From Gillisia hiemivivida (GTDB lineage Bacteria; Bacteroidota; Bacteroidia; Flavobacteriales; Flavobacteriaceae), in NCBI RefSeq assembly GCF_007997295.1, contig NZ_VORY01000011.1, forward strand, positions 1-64,000: a stretch of DNA of 64,000 nucleotides, given 5' to 3'. Shown here one piece after another: positions 8,811-17,249 of the stretch. The notes under the pieces are model-generated. The model was not told where the DNA came from. It did no database searches and saw only the letters and a list, made by a program, of their open reading frames with translations. Within the stretch, counting starts at the first letter, position 1. Each line of letters begins with the position of its first letter. The translations under genes and the position numbers were made by a program.

Positions 8811-9092
8811 ATGATAACTATTCCATTATTTATAAGTGGTGCCGAAATTGGTTTTATAATATTTATATTAATCATGGTTTTTGGTGCCGATAAAATACCA
8901 GACATCGCTAGAGGTCTAGGTAAAGGTATGCGTACTTTAAAAAATGCTTCTAACGACATTAAAAGTGAAATTACTAAAAGTGCCGATAAACAAGGTATTA
9001 ATAAAGATGTCTCCAACGATGTTAAAAATGAAATCAGCAAAGTAAAAGAGGACTTAGACGAAATAACAGGATCTATAAAACGTAGGTTTTAA
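8811..9092 (+). CDS. tatA: Twin-arginine translocase subunit TatA/TatE family
   Basis: 93 residues: a short N-terminus, one membrane segment (FISGAEIGFIIFILIMVFGA), the PDIARGLGKGMR amphipathic helix typical of TatA, then a charged tail. It forms the pore-type component of the Tat pathway for folded proteins in the inner membrane. A GTG at 8793 would add six residues, but the TATCTTTG promoter box overlaps that extension, so the ATG at 8811 is preferred. Its stop overlaps the next start by one base (TAATG), so it is coupled to the PAP2 gene. No tatC is in the window. Confidence 0.85.
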   Translation: MITIPLFISGAEIGFIIFILIMVFGADKIPDIARGLGKGMRTLKNASNDIKSEITKSADKQGINKDVSNDVKNEISKVKEDLDEITGSIKRRF

Positions 9093-9649
9093 TGTTAGAC
9101 CAGTTGAATAAATGGGACAGGGAACTGTTTATTTATTTAAATAGTCTTGGAATTGAAGAATACGATAGTTTTTGGATCTTCGCGACCAATATCAAACATT
9201 GGATACCTCTATATATTCTTTTTTTTATTCTATTTTTTATTGCTTTTCACAAGAAGAAAGCTCTTTTCAATTCTGCGTTCTTATTAGCCTCATTTCTTAC
9301 CACCTTGGCGTTCACTAATTTCGTGAAAGGTATTGCAGTAAGACTTAGGCCTAATAATGATCCCGAATTATTGGATATTATTAGAATTTTACAAACCCCA
9401 ACTAATTACAGCTTCTTTTCAGGACACGCTTCCTCTTCTTTCGTTGTTACTACTTTTGTGGTGCTAAGTCTAAGAGAAAAATATAAGTGGATATATGTAG
9501 TTTATATCTGGCCAATTATATTTGTTTTAAGCCGAGTTTATGTTGGTGTTCATTATCCTTTAGACCTTTTAGTAGGTGGGATAGTAGGTTTGATCTTTGG
9601 CTATATATTCTATGAATTATATCTTTTAGCAGGAAAAAGATTCTATTAA
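9092..9649 (+). CDS. PAP2 family membrane phosphatase
   Basis: 185 residues with five or six membrane segments and all three motifs of the PAP2 acid phosphatase family: KGIAVRLRP (KxxxxxxRP), FFSGHASSS (SGH) and SRVYVGVHYPLD (SRxxxxxHxxxD). Such enzymes dephosphorylate lipid phosphates such as undecaprenyl pyrophosphate, phosphatidate or phosphatidylglycerophosphate at the inner membrane; the substrate here is not determinable. It is translationally coupled to tatA. Its stop codon overlaps that of the convergent methyltransferase in the sequence TTAA. Confidence 0.9.
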   Translation: MLDQLNKWDRELFIYLNSLGIEEYDSFWIFATNIKHWIPLYILFFILFFIAFHKKKALFNSAFLLASFLTTLAFTNFVKGIAVRLRPNNDPELLDIIRILQTPTNYSFFSGHASSSFVVTTFVVLSLREKYKWIYVVYIWPIIFVLSRVYVGVHYPLDLLVGGIVGLIFGYIFYELYLLAGKRFY

Positions 9650-10290
9650 GCTTTCTTTCGGCTTAAGCTCAATCCATCCCTTATAGGTAATAGCACGGTT
9701 TCTAATCTAGCATCTGTTGCTACCATTTTATTGTATTCTAAAAGCGCTTTCGTAGACACGTCATCTTTCTTTAAGGTTTCTACCACCTTGCCACTCCACA
9801 ATACATTATCTGTAAGTAAAATACCCCCAGGATTTAATTTATCTATTATAAGATCGAAATAAGCAGGATAATTAGGCTTGTCTGCATCCATAAATACAAG
9901 ATCAAATTTCATGTCTAAATTTGGTAAAATTTCTAAAGCTTCGCCTAAATGTTGATGGATTTTATCTCTATAACCAGAAAGCTCAAAATATTTATTCTGA
10001 ATAGATTGCAACTCTTCATTGACATCTAAAGTGTGAATTTCTCCATTCTCCTTTAAACCTTCAGCTAAACAAATTGCCGAATATCCTGTATAAGTTCCTA
10101 ATTCCAATATGGTTGATGGATTAATTATTTTAGAGAGAATGCTAAGTAGACGCCCTTGGTAATGTCCGCTAAGCATTCGAGGCTGCAAGATTTTCTGATA
10201 CGTTTCTCTGGTTAATTGCGCTAAAATATCAGGCTCGGCTTGGGTGTGAGAAACGGTATAATCATCTATGGCTTCAGGAAGAAAATGCAT
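9646..10290 (-). CDS. Class I SAM-dependent O-methyltransferase
   Basis: 214 residues from the ATG at 10290 (MHFLPEAIDDY), the start used by close relatives as I recall them; an upstream ATG at 10320 would add ten residues. SAM-binding motif I reads ILELGTYTGYSAICLAEG, followed by IHTLDVNEE and the metal-site region FDLVFMDADKPNYPAYFD and LTDNVLWSG, as in the catechol-O-methyltransferase type. The substrate is unknown. It is transcribed alone, convergent with the PAP2 gene (4-bp overlap) and divergent from kynU. Confidence 0.85.
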   Translation of the reverse strand: MHFLPEAIDDYTVSHTQAEPDILAQLTRETYQKILQPRMLSGHYQGRLLSILSKIINPSTILELGTYTGYSAICLAEGLKENGEIHTLDVNEELQSIQNKYFELSGYRDKIHQHLGEALEILPNLDMKFDLVFMDADKPNYPAYFDLIIDKLNPGGILLTDNVLWSGKVVETLKKDDVSTKALLEYNKMVATDARLETVLLPIRDGLSLSRKKA

Positions 10291-10405
10291 GGTTGTATAT
10301 TTTACAGCAAATTTAAACATATCTCCTTTCGTAAAACCTCAAGAATTAAGAATTGTTAATTTTAGTAGCTGAATATTAGTGGTATTTTTACATTAAATTA
10401 GTGCT

Positions 10406-11683
10406 ATGAGATTTGAAAACACCCTAGACTTTGCTAAAAAATTAGATAATGAAGATAAATTAGCTTCTTATAAGAATGAGTTCATTTTTCCGAAAGTAAA
10501 CGGAAAAGAAGTGATTTATTTCACTGGAAATTCTTTAGGACTTCAGCCGAGATCTGCTAAAAAATATGTAGATGAGGTGATGGAAGATTGGGCGAATTTG
10601 GCTGTTGAGGGTCACTTTTATGCGGAAAAGCCTTGGTGGGATTACCATGAACGTTTTTCAGCTAAACTAGGAAAAGTGGTAGGAGGAAAACCAAGTGAAA
10701 TTACAGTGATGAATACTCTTACGGTAAATCTTCATTTATTGATGGCTACTTTTTACAAACCTGAAGGAAAAAGATTCAAAATAATTTGTGAAGAAAAAGC
10801 CTTCCCGAGCGATCAATATATGATAGCATCTCAGGTTAAATTTCATGGGTATACAGAAGATGTAGCCGTAGTAAAAGTAGAGAAGCGTGAGAATGAACAT
10901 CATTTTAGAACGGAAGATATACTTGCGAAAATTGAAGAAGTAGGAGACGAATGCGCTTTAGTACTTATAGGAGGGGTTAATTATTACTCTGGGCAAGTCT
11001 TGGACATGGAGACTATAACGAAGGCTGGACACTCCATTGGCGCAAAAGTAGGTTGGGACCTTGCTCATGCCGCTGGAAATATTGAATTAAAATTACACGA
11101 TTGGGGAGTGGATTTTGCGGCCTGGTGTAGTTATAAATATATGAATTCTGGTCCAGGGAATGCGTCTGGCTGTTTTATCAATGAAAAATATCACGATAAA
11201 AAGGATATCACCAGATTAGAAGGATGGTGGGGGCATAATAAGAAACGTCGTTTTTTAATGGAACCAGAATTTCAGCCAGAACCTAATGCGCATGCCTGGC
11301 AAATTAGCAACGCTCCAATTTTAGCAATGGCTCCATATTTAGCCTCTTTGGAAATGTTTGATGAGGTAGGGATGCCTGCACTTATTGAAAAAAGAAACAG
11401 AATTGTGGCTTACCTTGAATTTATCTTACATGAAATTGATAAGGAAGTGGATGCAAGTTTCGAAATTATAACACCTTCTAAGCAAGAGGAGAGAGGAACT
11501 CAATTATCGGTTTTTCTTCACGGTGAAGGAAAAGAGCTTTTTAATTTCTTAATGGAGAATGGGGTGATCACAGATTGGCGAGAGCCAAACGTTATCCGCT
11601 TGGCTCCTGCACCATTTTACTGTTCTTTTCAAGATATGTACAATTTTGGACAGATCTTGAAGAAGGGTATACTCAAAAATTAA
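10406..11683 (+). CDS. kynU: Kynureninase
   Basis: PLP enzyme cleaving kynurenine or 3-hydroxykynurenine to anthranilate or 3-hydroxyanthranilate plus alanine. The 425 residues fit the family. The PLP lysine is Lys244 in WCSYKYMNSGPG, preceded by the cofactor aspartate in GWDLAHAAGN. MNTLTVNLHLLM and FPSDQYMIASQ are further family motifs. Kynurenine 3-monooxygenase lies 3 kb downstream on the same strand, with unrelated minus-strand genes between. The upstream tryptophan dioxygenase is not in this window. Confidence 0.94.
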   Translation: MRFENTLDFAKKLDNEDKLASYKNEFIFPKVNGKEVIYFTGNSLGLQPRSAKKYVDEVMEDWANLAVEGHFYAEKPWWDYHERFSAKLGKVVGGKPSEITVMNTLTVNLHLLMATFYKPEGKRFKIICEEKAFPSDQYMIASQVKFHGYTEDVAVVKVEKRENEHHFRTEDILAKIEEVGDECALVLIGGVNYYSGQVLDMETITKAGHSIGAKVGWDLAHAAGNIELKLHDWGVDFAAWCSYKYMNSGPGNASGCFINEKYHDKKDITRLEGWWGHNKKRRFLMEPEFQPEPNAHAWQISNAPILAMAPYLASLEMFDEVGMPALIEKRNRIVAYLEFILHEIDKEVDASFEIITPSKQEERGTQLSVFLHGEGKELFNFLMENGVITDWREPNVIRLAPAPFYCSFQDMYNFGQILKKGILKN

Positions 11684-11694
11684 CAAATCCTGAG

Positions 11695-12381
11695 TTATTT
11701 GAATTTAATATCTGTAAAATACAGCTGAAAGCTACTATCTGCAGATTTGTGCATTTTTGCAATAGGAATGCCTTTAAAAGTTTCGTAGTCTTCCCAGGTA
11801 GTAGTTAGTTCTCTACCTGTTGAAGAAACATAAGTCCATTCCTTGATCATATTATCATCTCCAAGAAAGAGGTGGTAAGAATCGTCTGGAGAATATCCAC
11901 CTTTACCTTTATAATTAACGGTAAGCATTTGCATTTCCTTATTACTGATTGGTGCTACTCCTTTTTCATTATAAGTAGATTCATAATCACTCCACATTAA
12001 TTGATATGGAAACAGTAACCAGTAAGAATCGTTTACGAATTTTTGATCTGCAGCCAATGCATTTTCGGTTAAACTATCTCCTTGGGTGTAAGCAATTGTT
12101 TCACCTTCTTCTGTGAGCTCTACTTTTTTGGTTTCTGGAAACCATTTCCAAGATCTTTCAGCACGTAATGTGTCATTTAATTTCACATTGAATGTGAAGT
12201 TCAATTCCTCTAGCTCTTTGAATTTCTCCATACCATTGGCATTTGCAATTTTTTCGGCAATAGGAAGTTCTTCAGAAGATATTTCAACACTGGATTCATC
12301 TAATTTCTCTTTTTTCTGAGAATCGTTTTTACAGCTAACTAAAAAGATAGCAAGCAGACATAGAGTAAATATTTTTTTCAT
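11695..12381 (-). CDS. Lipoprotein of unknown function (possibly DUF6503-like)
   Basis: 228 residues with a lipobox (FLVSC, Cys17) and an acidic linker. A beta-rich body opens IANANGMEKFKELEELNF and includes ERSWKWFPETKKVELTEEG and LLFPYQLMWSD. The overall look recalls the DUF6503 lipoprotein family of flavobacteria, but I am not certain. It is convergent with kynU, 11 bp apart, and is transcribed on its own. It would be anchored on the periplasmic face or outer membrane. Confidence 0.6.
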   Translation of the reverse strand: MKKIFTLCLLAIFLVSCKNDSQKKEKLDESSVEISSEELPIAEKIANANGMEKFKELEELNFTFNVKLNDTLRAERSWKWFPETKKVELTEEGETIAYTQGDSLTENALAADQKFVNDSYWLLFPYQLMWSDYESTYNEKGVAPISNKEMQMLTVNYKGKGGYSPDDSYHLFLGDDNMIKEWTYVSSTGRELTTTWEDYETFKGIPIAKMHKSADSSFQLYFTDIKFK

Positions 12382-12436
12382 AATTCAAAATTTTAATTAA
12401 AAGTAGGTATTATTGAGGTATTTAAAAATAAAGCAT

Positions 12437-12466
12437 AAAAAAAAGCCCTTTGAATTTCAAAGGGCT
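12437..12466 (-). terminator. Terminator downstream of the lmo0937-type gene
   Basis: AGCCCTTTGAA and TTCAAAGGGCT pair over 11 bp around one base and, on the minus strand, are followed by a run of nine T. It lies about 20 bp after the stop of the small membrane protein gene and 56 bp before the lipoprotein gene start. Confidence 0.85.
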
Positions 12467-12486
12467 CTCTAAGATTTATATATTTA

Positions 12487-12642
12487 TTACAAACTTCTTC
12501 CAGTGAGAAGTTTGTACAGTATAAGTATTACTGCGATCACGATTAAAATGTGGATGATACTACCTAAATCTGGAAAGGCAAAATATCCTATTAACCATCC
12601 AATTATTAGTAGTACTACGATTAGCCAAATTAAATCTTTCAT
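12487..12642 (-). CDS. Small membrane protein, lmo0937 family (DUF5670)
   Basis: 51 residues from ATG at 12642 to TAA at 12487: MKDLIWLIVVLLIIGWLIGY, then FAFPDLGSIIHILIVIAVI and a basic end LLTGRSL. Two membrane segments with a central Gly-x-IIHILIVIAVI signature match the lmo0937 family, which is common in bacteria and often stress-linked; its function is not known. The T-tailed hairpin just after the stop supports an independent short transcript. Confidence 0.85.
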   Translation of the reverse strand: MKDLIWLIVVLLIIGWLIGYFAFPDLGSIIHILIVIAVILILYKLLTGRSL

Positions 12643-12990
12643 ATTGTCAGTTGTTTAGTGCAGCACAATTGCTGCTTATTAATGGTTATAGATTAAATGG
12701 TTAAGAAATACAATACAATTAGATAAATCTAAAAAGCACACATTCCTTAATTAATAATCTGATTAGATTTCGATACGAATTTATGAAAAGCACTAACTAA
12801 TCTAAGCTATTTTAACGAGTGTTTAACTAACCTCTTAAAATATTCTGAATTTAAAATAAATTTTCTTCATCTTTTATAATCAAGAAATACCTGTCAAACA
12901 ATCTTTAACGACTTATTAAAAAGAATGTTAGTAGAGCTTAGACTAACTTTTCCAATATTTTTGCTTCATTAAGTTTAAACATTCAAAATC
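12643..12990. other. 348-bp AT-rich intergenic stretch
   Basis: No open frame of note, no hairpin with a T-run and no match to the repeats elsewhere in the window. It should hold the promoter of the small membrane protein gene (minus strand). I see nothing else in it. Confidence 0.6.
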
Positions 12991-13236
12991 TTAGTTTTCA
13001 TTTTCAGCTTTATTAATTCTCATCTCAAGTTCTTCTAAAACTTCATTTACAGACTCTACGTTATCTGAGGATTTTTGATGAGCATCCTCCATGGCCTTTT
13101 CCAATTTTTTGTCGGGGTGTTGAAAAAGGTCCGTAATTACGTGGTTAATTTTATCTATAACACTTTCCTGACTGTGTTTAATATCTTCTAATTTATTTAA
13201 GATGCTTTTTAATTGATCTATTTTTTCTTGTTTCAT
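12991..13236 (-). CDS. Small coiled-coil protein of unknown function
   Basis: 81 residues, strongly charged and predicted helical throughout (KIDQLKSILNKLEDIKHSQE near the N-terminus, EVLEELEMRINKAENEN at the end). It has no signal peptide, membrane segment or cysteine. It starts 32 bp after the stop of the old-yellow-enzyme gene and may be co-transcribed with it. I do not recognise the family. The frame is clean and has an ATG, so it is likely real. Confidence 0.55.
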   Translation of the reverse strand: MKQEKIDQLKSILNKLEDIKHSQESVIDKINHVITDLFQHPDKKLEKAMEDAHQKSSDNVESVNEVLEELEMRINKAENEN

Positions 13237-13268
13237 TGTTGTAGTTTTAGATTATTAATATATACTAA

Positions 13269-14381
13269 TTATTTATTCACGGGTTCTTCCTTTAATTTTG
13301 GATAATCTGTATAACCTTTGGCTCCCGGGGTGTAGAAAGTATCTTCATTCCATTTAGCTAATTCGGCATTTTTTTCAAATCGGTTCGGTAAGTCTGGATT
13401 AGAGATAAATAATTTTGCATACGCAACAAGATCGGCATGGCCATCTTTAATCACCTTGTTTCCTTTGTCGTGGTCAAAACCTCCATTTATCATTAAAGTC
13501 CCTTTATAAATTGGACGATAGTGCTTAGCGATTTCAGAAACCAAAAAATCTACTTTACTAACATCGGTAAATGGTTCAGATAAATGCAGATAAGCCAATT
13601 TATAGGCATTCAACTTCTCTACAATATAATCAAATGTAGGAATTGTTTCCTCTGTGGCAGTTATTCCAAATATTCCATGTAAAGAAGGATTTAATCTTAA
13701 TCCAATTTTTGTTTCATCCCAAACCTCATTAATGGCATCTAACACTTCAAAAAAGAACCTAGCTCTATTTTGAATGCTTCCTCCATATTCATCGGTTCTT
13801 GTATTTGAATTTTTATTGAAAAACTGGTGAATCAAATACCCATTGGAAGAATGTATCTCTACTCCATCAAATCCTGCTTCCTTTGCTTTTTGTGCTGCTT
13901 TTTTAAATTCTTGAACCGTTTCCTTGATTTCAACAAGTGTCATCGCTTTTGGTTCTACAGTATCTTCAAAACCGTCTGGAGTGTAAGATTTTTCGTTTGG
14001 ATTTACAGCACTGGGCGCTAAAGGTTTATCGCCATCATGAAATTTTGGATGGGACATGCTACCACAATGCCACAGCTGTATAAAGATCTTTCCACCTTCT
14101 TCATGTACGGCTTTGGTAACTTTTTTCCAACCTTCAGTTTGAGCTTCGGTATAAATTCCTGGGGTATTAATGTATCCTACAGCTCTTTCAGAAATTTGAG
14201 AACCTTCTGTGATAATAAGACCTGCCCCACTGCGCTGCTTGTAATATTCAACATGAAGATCTGTTGGAGCGCGATCTTTATTATCTGCTCTATTTCTTGT
14301 CATTGGAGCCATGATCACTCTATTTTTGAGAGTGAGATCTTCCAATTGATACGTTTCTAATATGGGTTGACTTTCTTTCAT
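13269..14381 (-). CDS. Old yellow enzyme family alkene reductase (FMN)
   Basis: 370 residues of the NADH:flavin oxidoreductase / OYE TIM barrel. It opens with LTLKNRVIMAPMTRNRADN. The substrate-binding pair is in EIHSSNGYLIHQFF (His and Asn, as in HxxN of OYEs), followed by NTRTDEYGGSIQNRARF. The C-terminal FMN-phosphate site is around INGGFDHDKG and AYAKLFISNPDLP. Members reduce alpha,beta-unsaturated carbonyls or nitro compounds in the cytoplasm. The true substrate is unknown. Comparable to NemA/XenA-type enzymes. Confidence 0.88.
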   Translation of the reverse strand: MKESQPILETYQLEDLTLKNRVIMAPMTRNRADNKDRAPTDLHVEYYKQRSGAGLIITEGSQISERAVGYINTPGIYTEAQTEGWKKVTKAVHEEGGKIFIQLWHCGSMSHPKFHDGDKPLAPSAVNPNEKSYTPDGFEDTVEPKAMTLVEIKETVQEFKKAAQKAKEAGFDGVEIHSSNGYLIHQFFNKNSNTRTDEYGGSIQNRARFFFEVLDAINEVWDETKIGLRLNPSLHGIFGITATEETIPTFDYIVEKLNAYKLAYLHLSEPFTDVSKVDFLVSEIAKHYRPIYKGTLMINGGFDHDKGNKVIKDGHADLVAYAKLFISNPDLPNRFEKNAELAKWNEDTFYTPGAKGYTDYPKLKEEPVNK

Positions 14382-14659
14382 TGTTTAATGTTTAAAAAAT
14401 TAAAGTTACTTGTTGCATTCCCTAACAGGTGTTAAACAAATTGTAATTGAGGTGATTTTTAACTTTATTTTAATGACTCTTGATCTAGAATGGGGTTTTG
14501 GGTAGTGTATGTCCGAATGTTTTGATTGGCAAGAATATTAAATGAAACATGTATTAAAAAAATCAATTGAGAATTAATCTGTATTTTTGAATCATGAATT
14601 TTCTAATTTCAAATTAGACGACTTTTTGAAATATAGAGGTTATCTACCTATAAGAATTA

Positions 14660-16024
14660 ATGCAGAAAACTAAAGATATTGCCATTATTGGCTCCGGATT
14701 AGTAGGTTCTTTACTTGCCATTTATTTAAGAAAAAGAGGCCATGAGGTTACGGTGTTTGATCGTAGACAAGATGTAAGGAAAGTAGAATTTTCTGGTAGA
14801 TCTATAAATCTTGCTATGTCTAATAGGGGTTGGAGCGCTTTGCGAAAAGTGGGAATAGAAGAGGAGATACGCGAAATCGCCTTGCCATTAGATAAACGGG
14901 CGTTACATGTAAACGACAAACCGGTATATTTTCAGAAATACGGGAAAGAAGGAGAAGCAATTTTTTCTATTTCCCGAGGAGTCCTCAATAGGAAGATGAT
15001 TGATCTTGCTGAAGAAACAGGTGCTAAATTTAGATTTGAAGAAAAAGTTTGGGATGTAAACCTTGCCGAAGCCAAAATTTATACGGGAGAGTCTGAAAAA
15101 GCAGAATGGCAGGAATATCAATTTGATATGGTTTTTGGTGCCGATGGTGCTTTTTCTAGAGTTCGCCATAAAATGCAGCGAAGCAGTAGGTTTAACTACT
15201 CTCAAAATTTTATAGATGTTGGTTATAAGGAATTAACAATTCCTGCTAATGAAGATGGATCTCATAAGCTAGATAATGCTTCCTTTCATATTTGGCCCAG
15301 AGGCGAGTTTATGCTTATAGCAATGCCTAATTTGGACGGTAGTTTCACTTGTACCCTATTTATGCCTTTTGAAGGGGAAGTTTCTTTTGAGAAAATTGAG
15401 ACCGAAGCAGATGCAGAAAAATTCTTCAGTAAATATTTCCCTGATATTAAATCGGATATTTCCAATTTGACACGAGATTTCTTTAAAAATCCAACGAGTG
15501 CAATGGTAACTATGAAATGTTATCCTTGGACTTATTGGGATAAAGTTGCATTAGTGGGCGATTCTGCTCACGCTATCGTCCCTTTTTATGGACAAGGCAT
15601 GAATGCGGGATTCGAAGATATTTCTGTCTTAGATGATCTTATTGAGAAGCATGGCGACGATTGGGAAACGATCTTCAAGGAATATCAAAAAAGTAGAAAA
15701 CCAAATGCAGATGCTATTGCAGAATTAAGTTATAGGAATTTTGTGGAGATGAGCAGTAAAACTGCAAATCCACAATTTATACTTAGGAAGAAAATAGAAA
15801 AGCACTTTGCTGAAAAACATCCTGAAAAATGGATTCCTTTGTATTCCAGAGTTACTTTTTCAAACAAACCATATGCCGATGCGCTGGCAATTGGCGACGA
15901 GCAAAGGGAAATCATGGATGAGGTGATGCAAATTGAAAATATTGAAGAAAAATGGGAATCTCCTGAAGTTGCAAAAATGATCTTGAATCTTATCGAATCT
16001 TTTTTAGAAAAAACAAAGCATTGA
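14660..16024 (+). CDS. kmo: Kynurenine 3-monooxygenase
   Basis: FAD- and NADPH-dependent hydroxylase making 3-hydroxykynurenine. 454 residues. The N-terminal dinucleotide-binding motif is IAIIGSGLVGSLLAIYLRK, with VFDRR ending the second strand. SINLAMSNRGW is the family-specific loop. GADGAFSRVR is the second FAD motif and GDSAHAIVPFYGQGMNAGFE the third. The C-terminal helix region (about 380-454) that closes over the substrate is present. With kynU upstream it gives two consecutive steps of the kynurenine pathway. It has its own promoter region of about 280 bp. Confidence 0.95.
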   Translation: MQKTKDIAIIGSGLVGSLLAIYLRKRGHEVTVFDRRQDVRKVEFSGRSINLAMSNRGWSALRKVGIEEEIREIALPLDKRALHVNDKPVYFQKYGKEGEAIFSISRGVLNRKMIDLAEETGAKFRFEEKVWDVNLAEAKIYTGESEKAEWQEYQFDMVFGADGAFSRVRHKMQRSSRFNYSQNFIDVGYKELTIPANEDGSHKLDNASFHIWPRGEFMLIAMPNLDGSFTCTLFMPFEGEVSFEKIETEADAEKFFSKYFPDIKSDISNLTRDFFKNPTSAMVTMKCYPWTYWDKVALVGDSAHAIVPFYGQGMNAGFEDISVLDDLIEKHGDDWETIFKEYQKSRKPNADAIAELSYRNFVEMSSKTANPQFILRKKIEKHFAEKHPEKWIPLYSRVTFSNKPYADALAIGDEQREIMDEVMQIENIEEKWESPEVAKMILNLIESFLEKTKH

Positions 16025-16521
16025 TTTTATAGCCTCATTGAGGGTTTAATTCCCGTCTCGATAGCTTTCGAGAGTTTCATGGTCTCATCATAGAGTAGTT
16101 GATTTTCAATAACAGGATGAGATGTTGAATCAAGTCCGATAGCTATAGGAATAGGATGACCAGCTATAATTTATTACTAATTTCAATCATATAATTTTCA
16201 CTACTATCCAGAAGTTAGTTTTGTTTAATCCTTTTTTGCAGAATATATGCTGAAATTCCCGAGATTCAGGAGCGACGATTTTTTCAATCGTTGTTCCGCG
16301 GGAATTTCAGCATGGTTTTTGGCTATTTCGCCAAAAAATTCCTTAAAAAAAGGCGTCTTTTTCTTTGCTTCGTTTCTTTTGGACGAGCAAAAAAAATGAA
16401 GGGCAGATAAAAAAAGATAATGGTTTTAAGATTTATGGACCAAAAATAAAAGACTTGTATTCTTGATGTAAAGAGAATAAGCGATTATTAATCCTGCTAT
16501 TATATATTTATTCTACGATAT
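16025..16521. repeat. Intergenic region with dispersed repeats and a multi-hairpin element
   Basis: 16031-16041 holds a CCTCATTGAGG hairpin followed by GTTTAATTCCC, which recurs inverted near 34973-34991. 16247-16313 is a long stem-loop with 15-bp perfect arms (ATGCTGAAATTCCCG and CGGGAATTTCAGCAT) and an inner CGACGATT/AATCGTTG stem. A second hairpin (TTTTTGGC/GCCAAAAA, about 16316-16337) and a tail with TTCGTTTCTTTTGGACGAGC (about 16369-16388) follow. The same architecture recurs inverted at 53571-53709. No gene is seen. Confidence 0.75.
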
Positions 16522-16578
16522 AAAAAACTTAAACAAGAAAAAGAGGCTTAATGCCTCTTTTTCTTGTTTAAGTTTTTT
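16522..16578. terminator. Bidirectional terminator between kmo and msrA
   Basis: A perfect 26-bp inverted repeat with a TTAAT loop: arms 16522-16547 and 16553-16578, centred on AAGAGGC/GCCTCTT and ending in A- and T-runs. It begins 8 bp after the msrA stop (minus strand). Because both flanks carry A or T runs, it can act in both directions. Confidence 0.9.
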
Positions 16579-16585
16579 TGAAATA

Positions 16586-17248
16586 TTAATGCGCATTAGG
16601 CTTCAATAATTTAGGAAATTTCTTTTTAAACCTATTATATCTTGGGATAGATACATTCTGAATGTATGGGTTTTCAGGATGTAATCTTTCATAGTTTTGA
16701 TGATAATCTTCTGCTACCCAAAATTTTTGAAAGGGTAAAATTTCAGCAGCTAATGGCTTATCGTAATTTTTAGCTACTTCAGTAGAAACAGTATTGATTA
16801 TTTCCTTTTGTTCATCATTCTGAAAAAAGATTAGAGATCTATATTGAGATCCCATATCAGGACCCTGACCATTTACTTGGGTTGGGTTTTGAGAGCCATA
16901 GAAAACTTTTACCAAAGTTTCAAAACTCACCACTTCGGGGTCGTAGATCACTTCTACAGCTTCAGCATGTCCAGTTCTCCCGGTATTACTAGACTCATAA
17001 GTCGGGTTTTCGGTATGTCCGCCAGAGTATCCTGAAACCACTTCCTTCACCCCATTTACACTTTCATAAATAGCTTCTACGCACCAAAAGCATCCGCTAG
17101 CGAAATACGCTTTAGCCATATTGTCTTGAGTGGTTGCTTCTACAGGTTCAGCATTTGCAATTTCAGAATTCGTTGTTGCAGATTTAGTGTTTCCATTTCC
17201 GCAAGATGATATAATCAGTGAAAATGTAAGTAATAAAATAGATTTCAT
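16586..17248 (-). CDS. msrA: Lipoprotein peptide-methionine (S)-S-oxide reductase
   Basis: Reduces methionine S-sulfoxide in oxidised proteins. 220 residues: a lipoprotein signal (IISSC, Cys16), a linker, then the MsrA domain with the catalytic cysteine Cys53 in ASGCFWCVEAIYE. GVKEVVSGYSGG, GHAEAVEVIYDP and DMGSQYRS are the other conserved blocks. The lipobox places it outside the cytoplasm, protecting envelope proteins. Its start lies 1 bp after the stop of the preceding lipoprotein gene, so the two are one operon. No cysteine is visible beyond the catalytic region, so an external reductant may be needed. Confidence 0.93.
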   Translation of the reverse strand: MKSILLLTFSLIISSCGNGNTKSATTNSEIANAEPVEATTQDNMAKAYFASGCFWCVEAIYESVNGVKEVVSGYSGGHTENPTYESSNTGRTGHAEAVEVIYDPEVVSFETLVKVFYGSQNPTQVNGQGPDMGSQYRSLIFFQNDEQKEIINTVSTEVAKNYDKPLAAEILPFQKFWVAEDYHQNYERLHPENPYIQNVSIPRYNRFKKKFPKLLKPNAH

Positions 17249-17249
17249 A

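Noticed and set aside
11575-11808. Plus-strand frame spanning the end of kynU and the lipoprotein gene
   Set aside because: It is a shadow frame of kynU and of the antisense of the lipoprotein, with no own start signals.
12643-12990. Possible small RNA in the 348-bp gap
   Set aside because: No hairpin with a T-run and no repeat match was seen, so nothing supports a transcript there.
14382-14659. Regulatory site or riboswitch before kmo
   Set aside because: Only AT-rich sequence without a clear palindrome or known aptamer pattern is visible.
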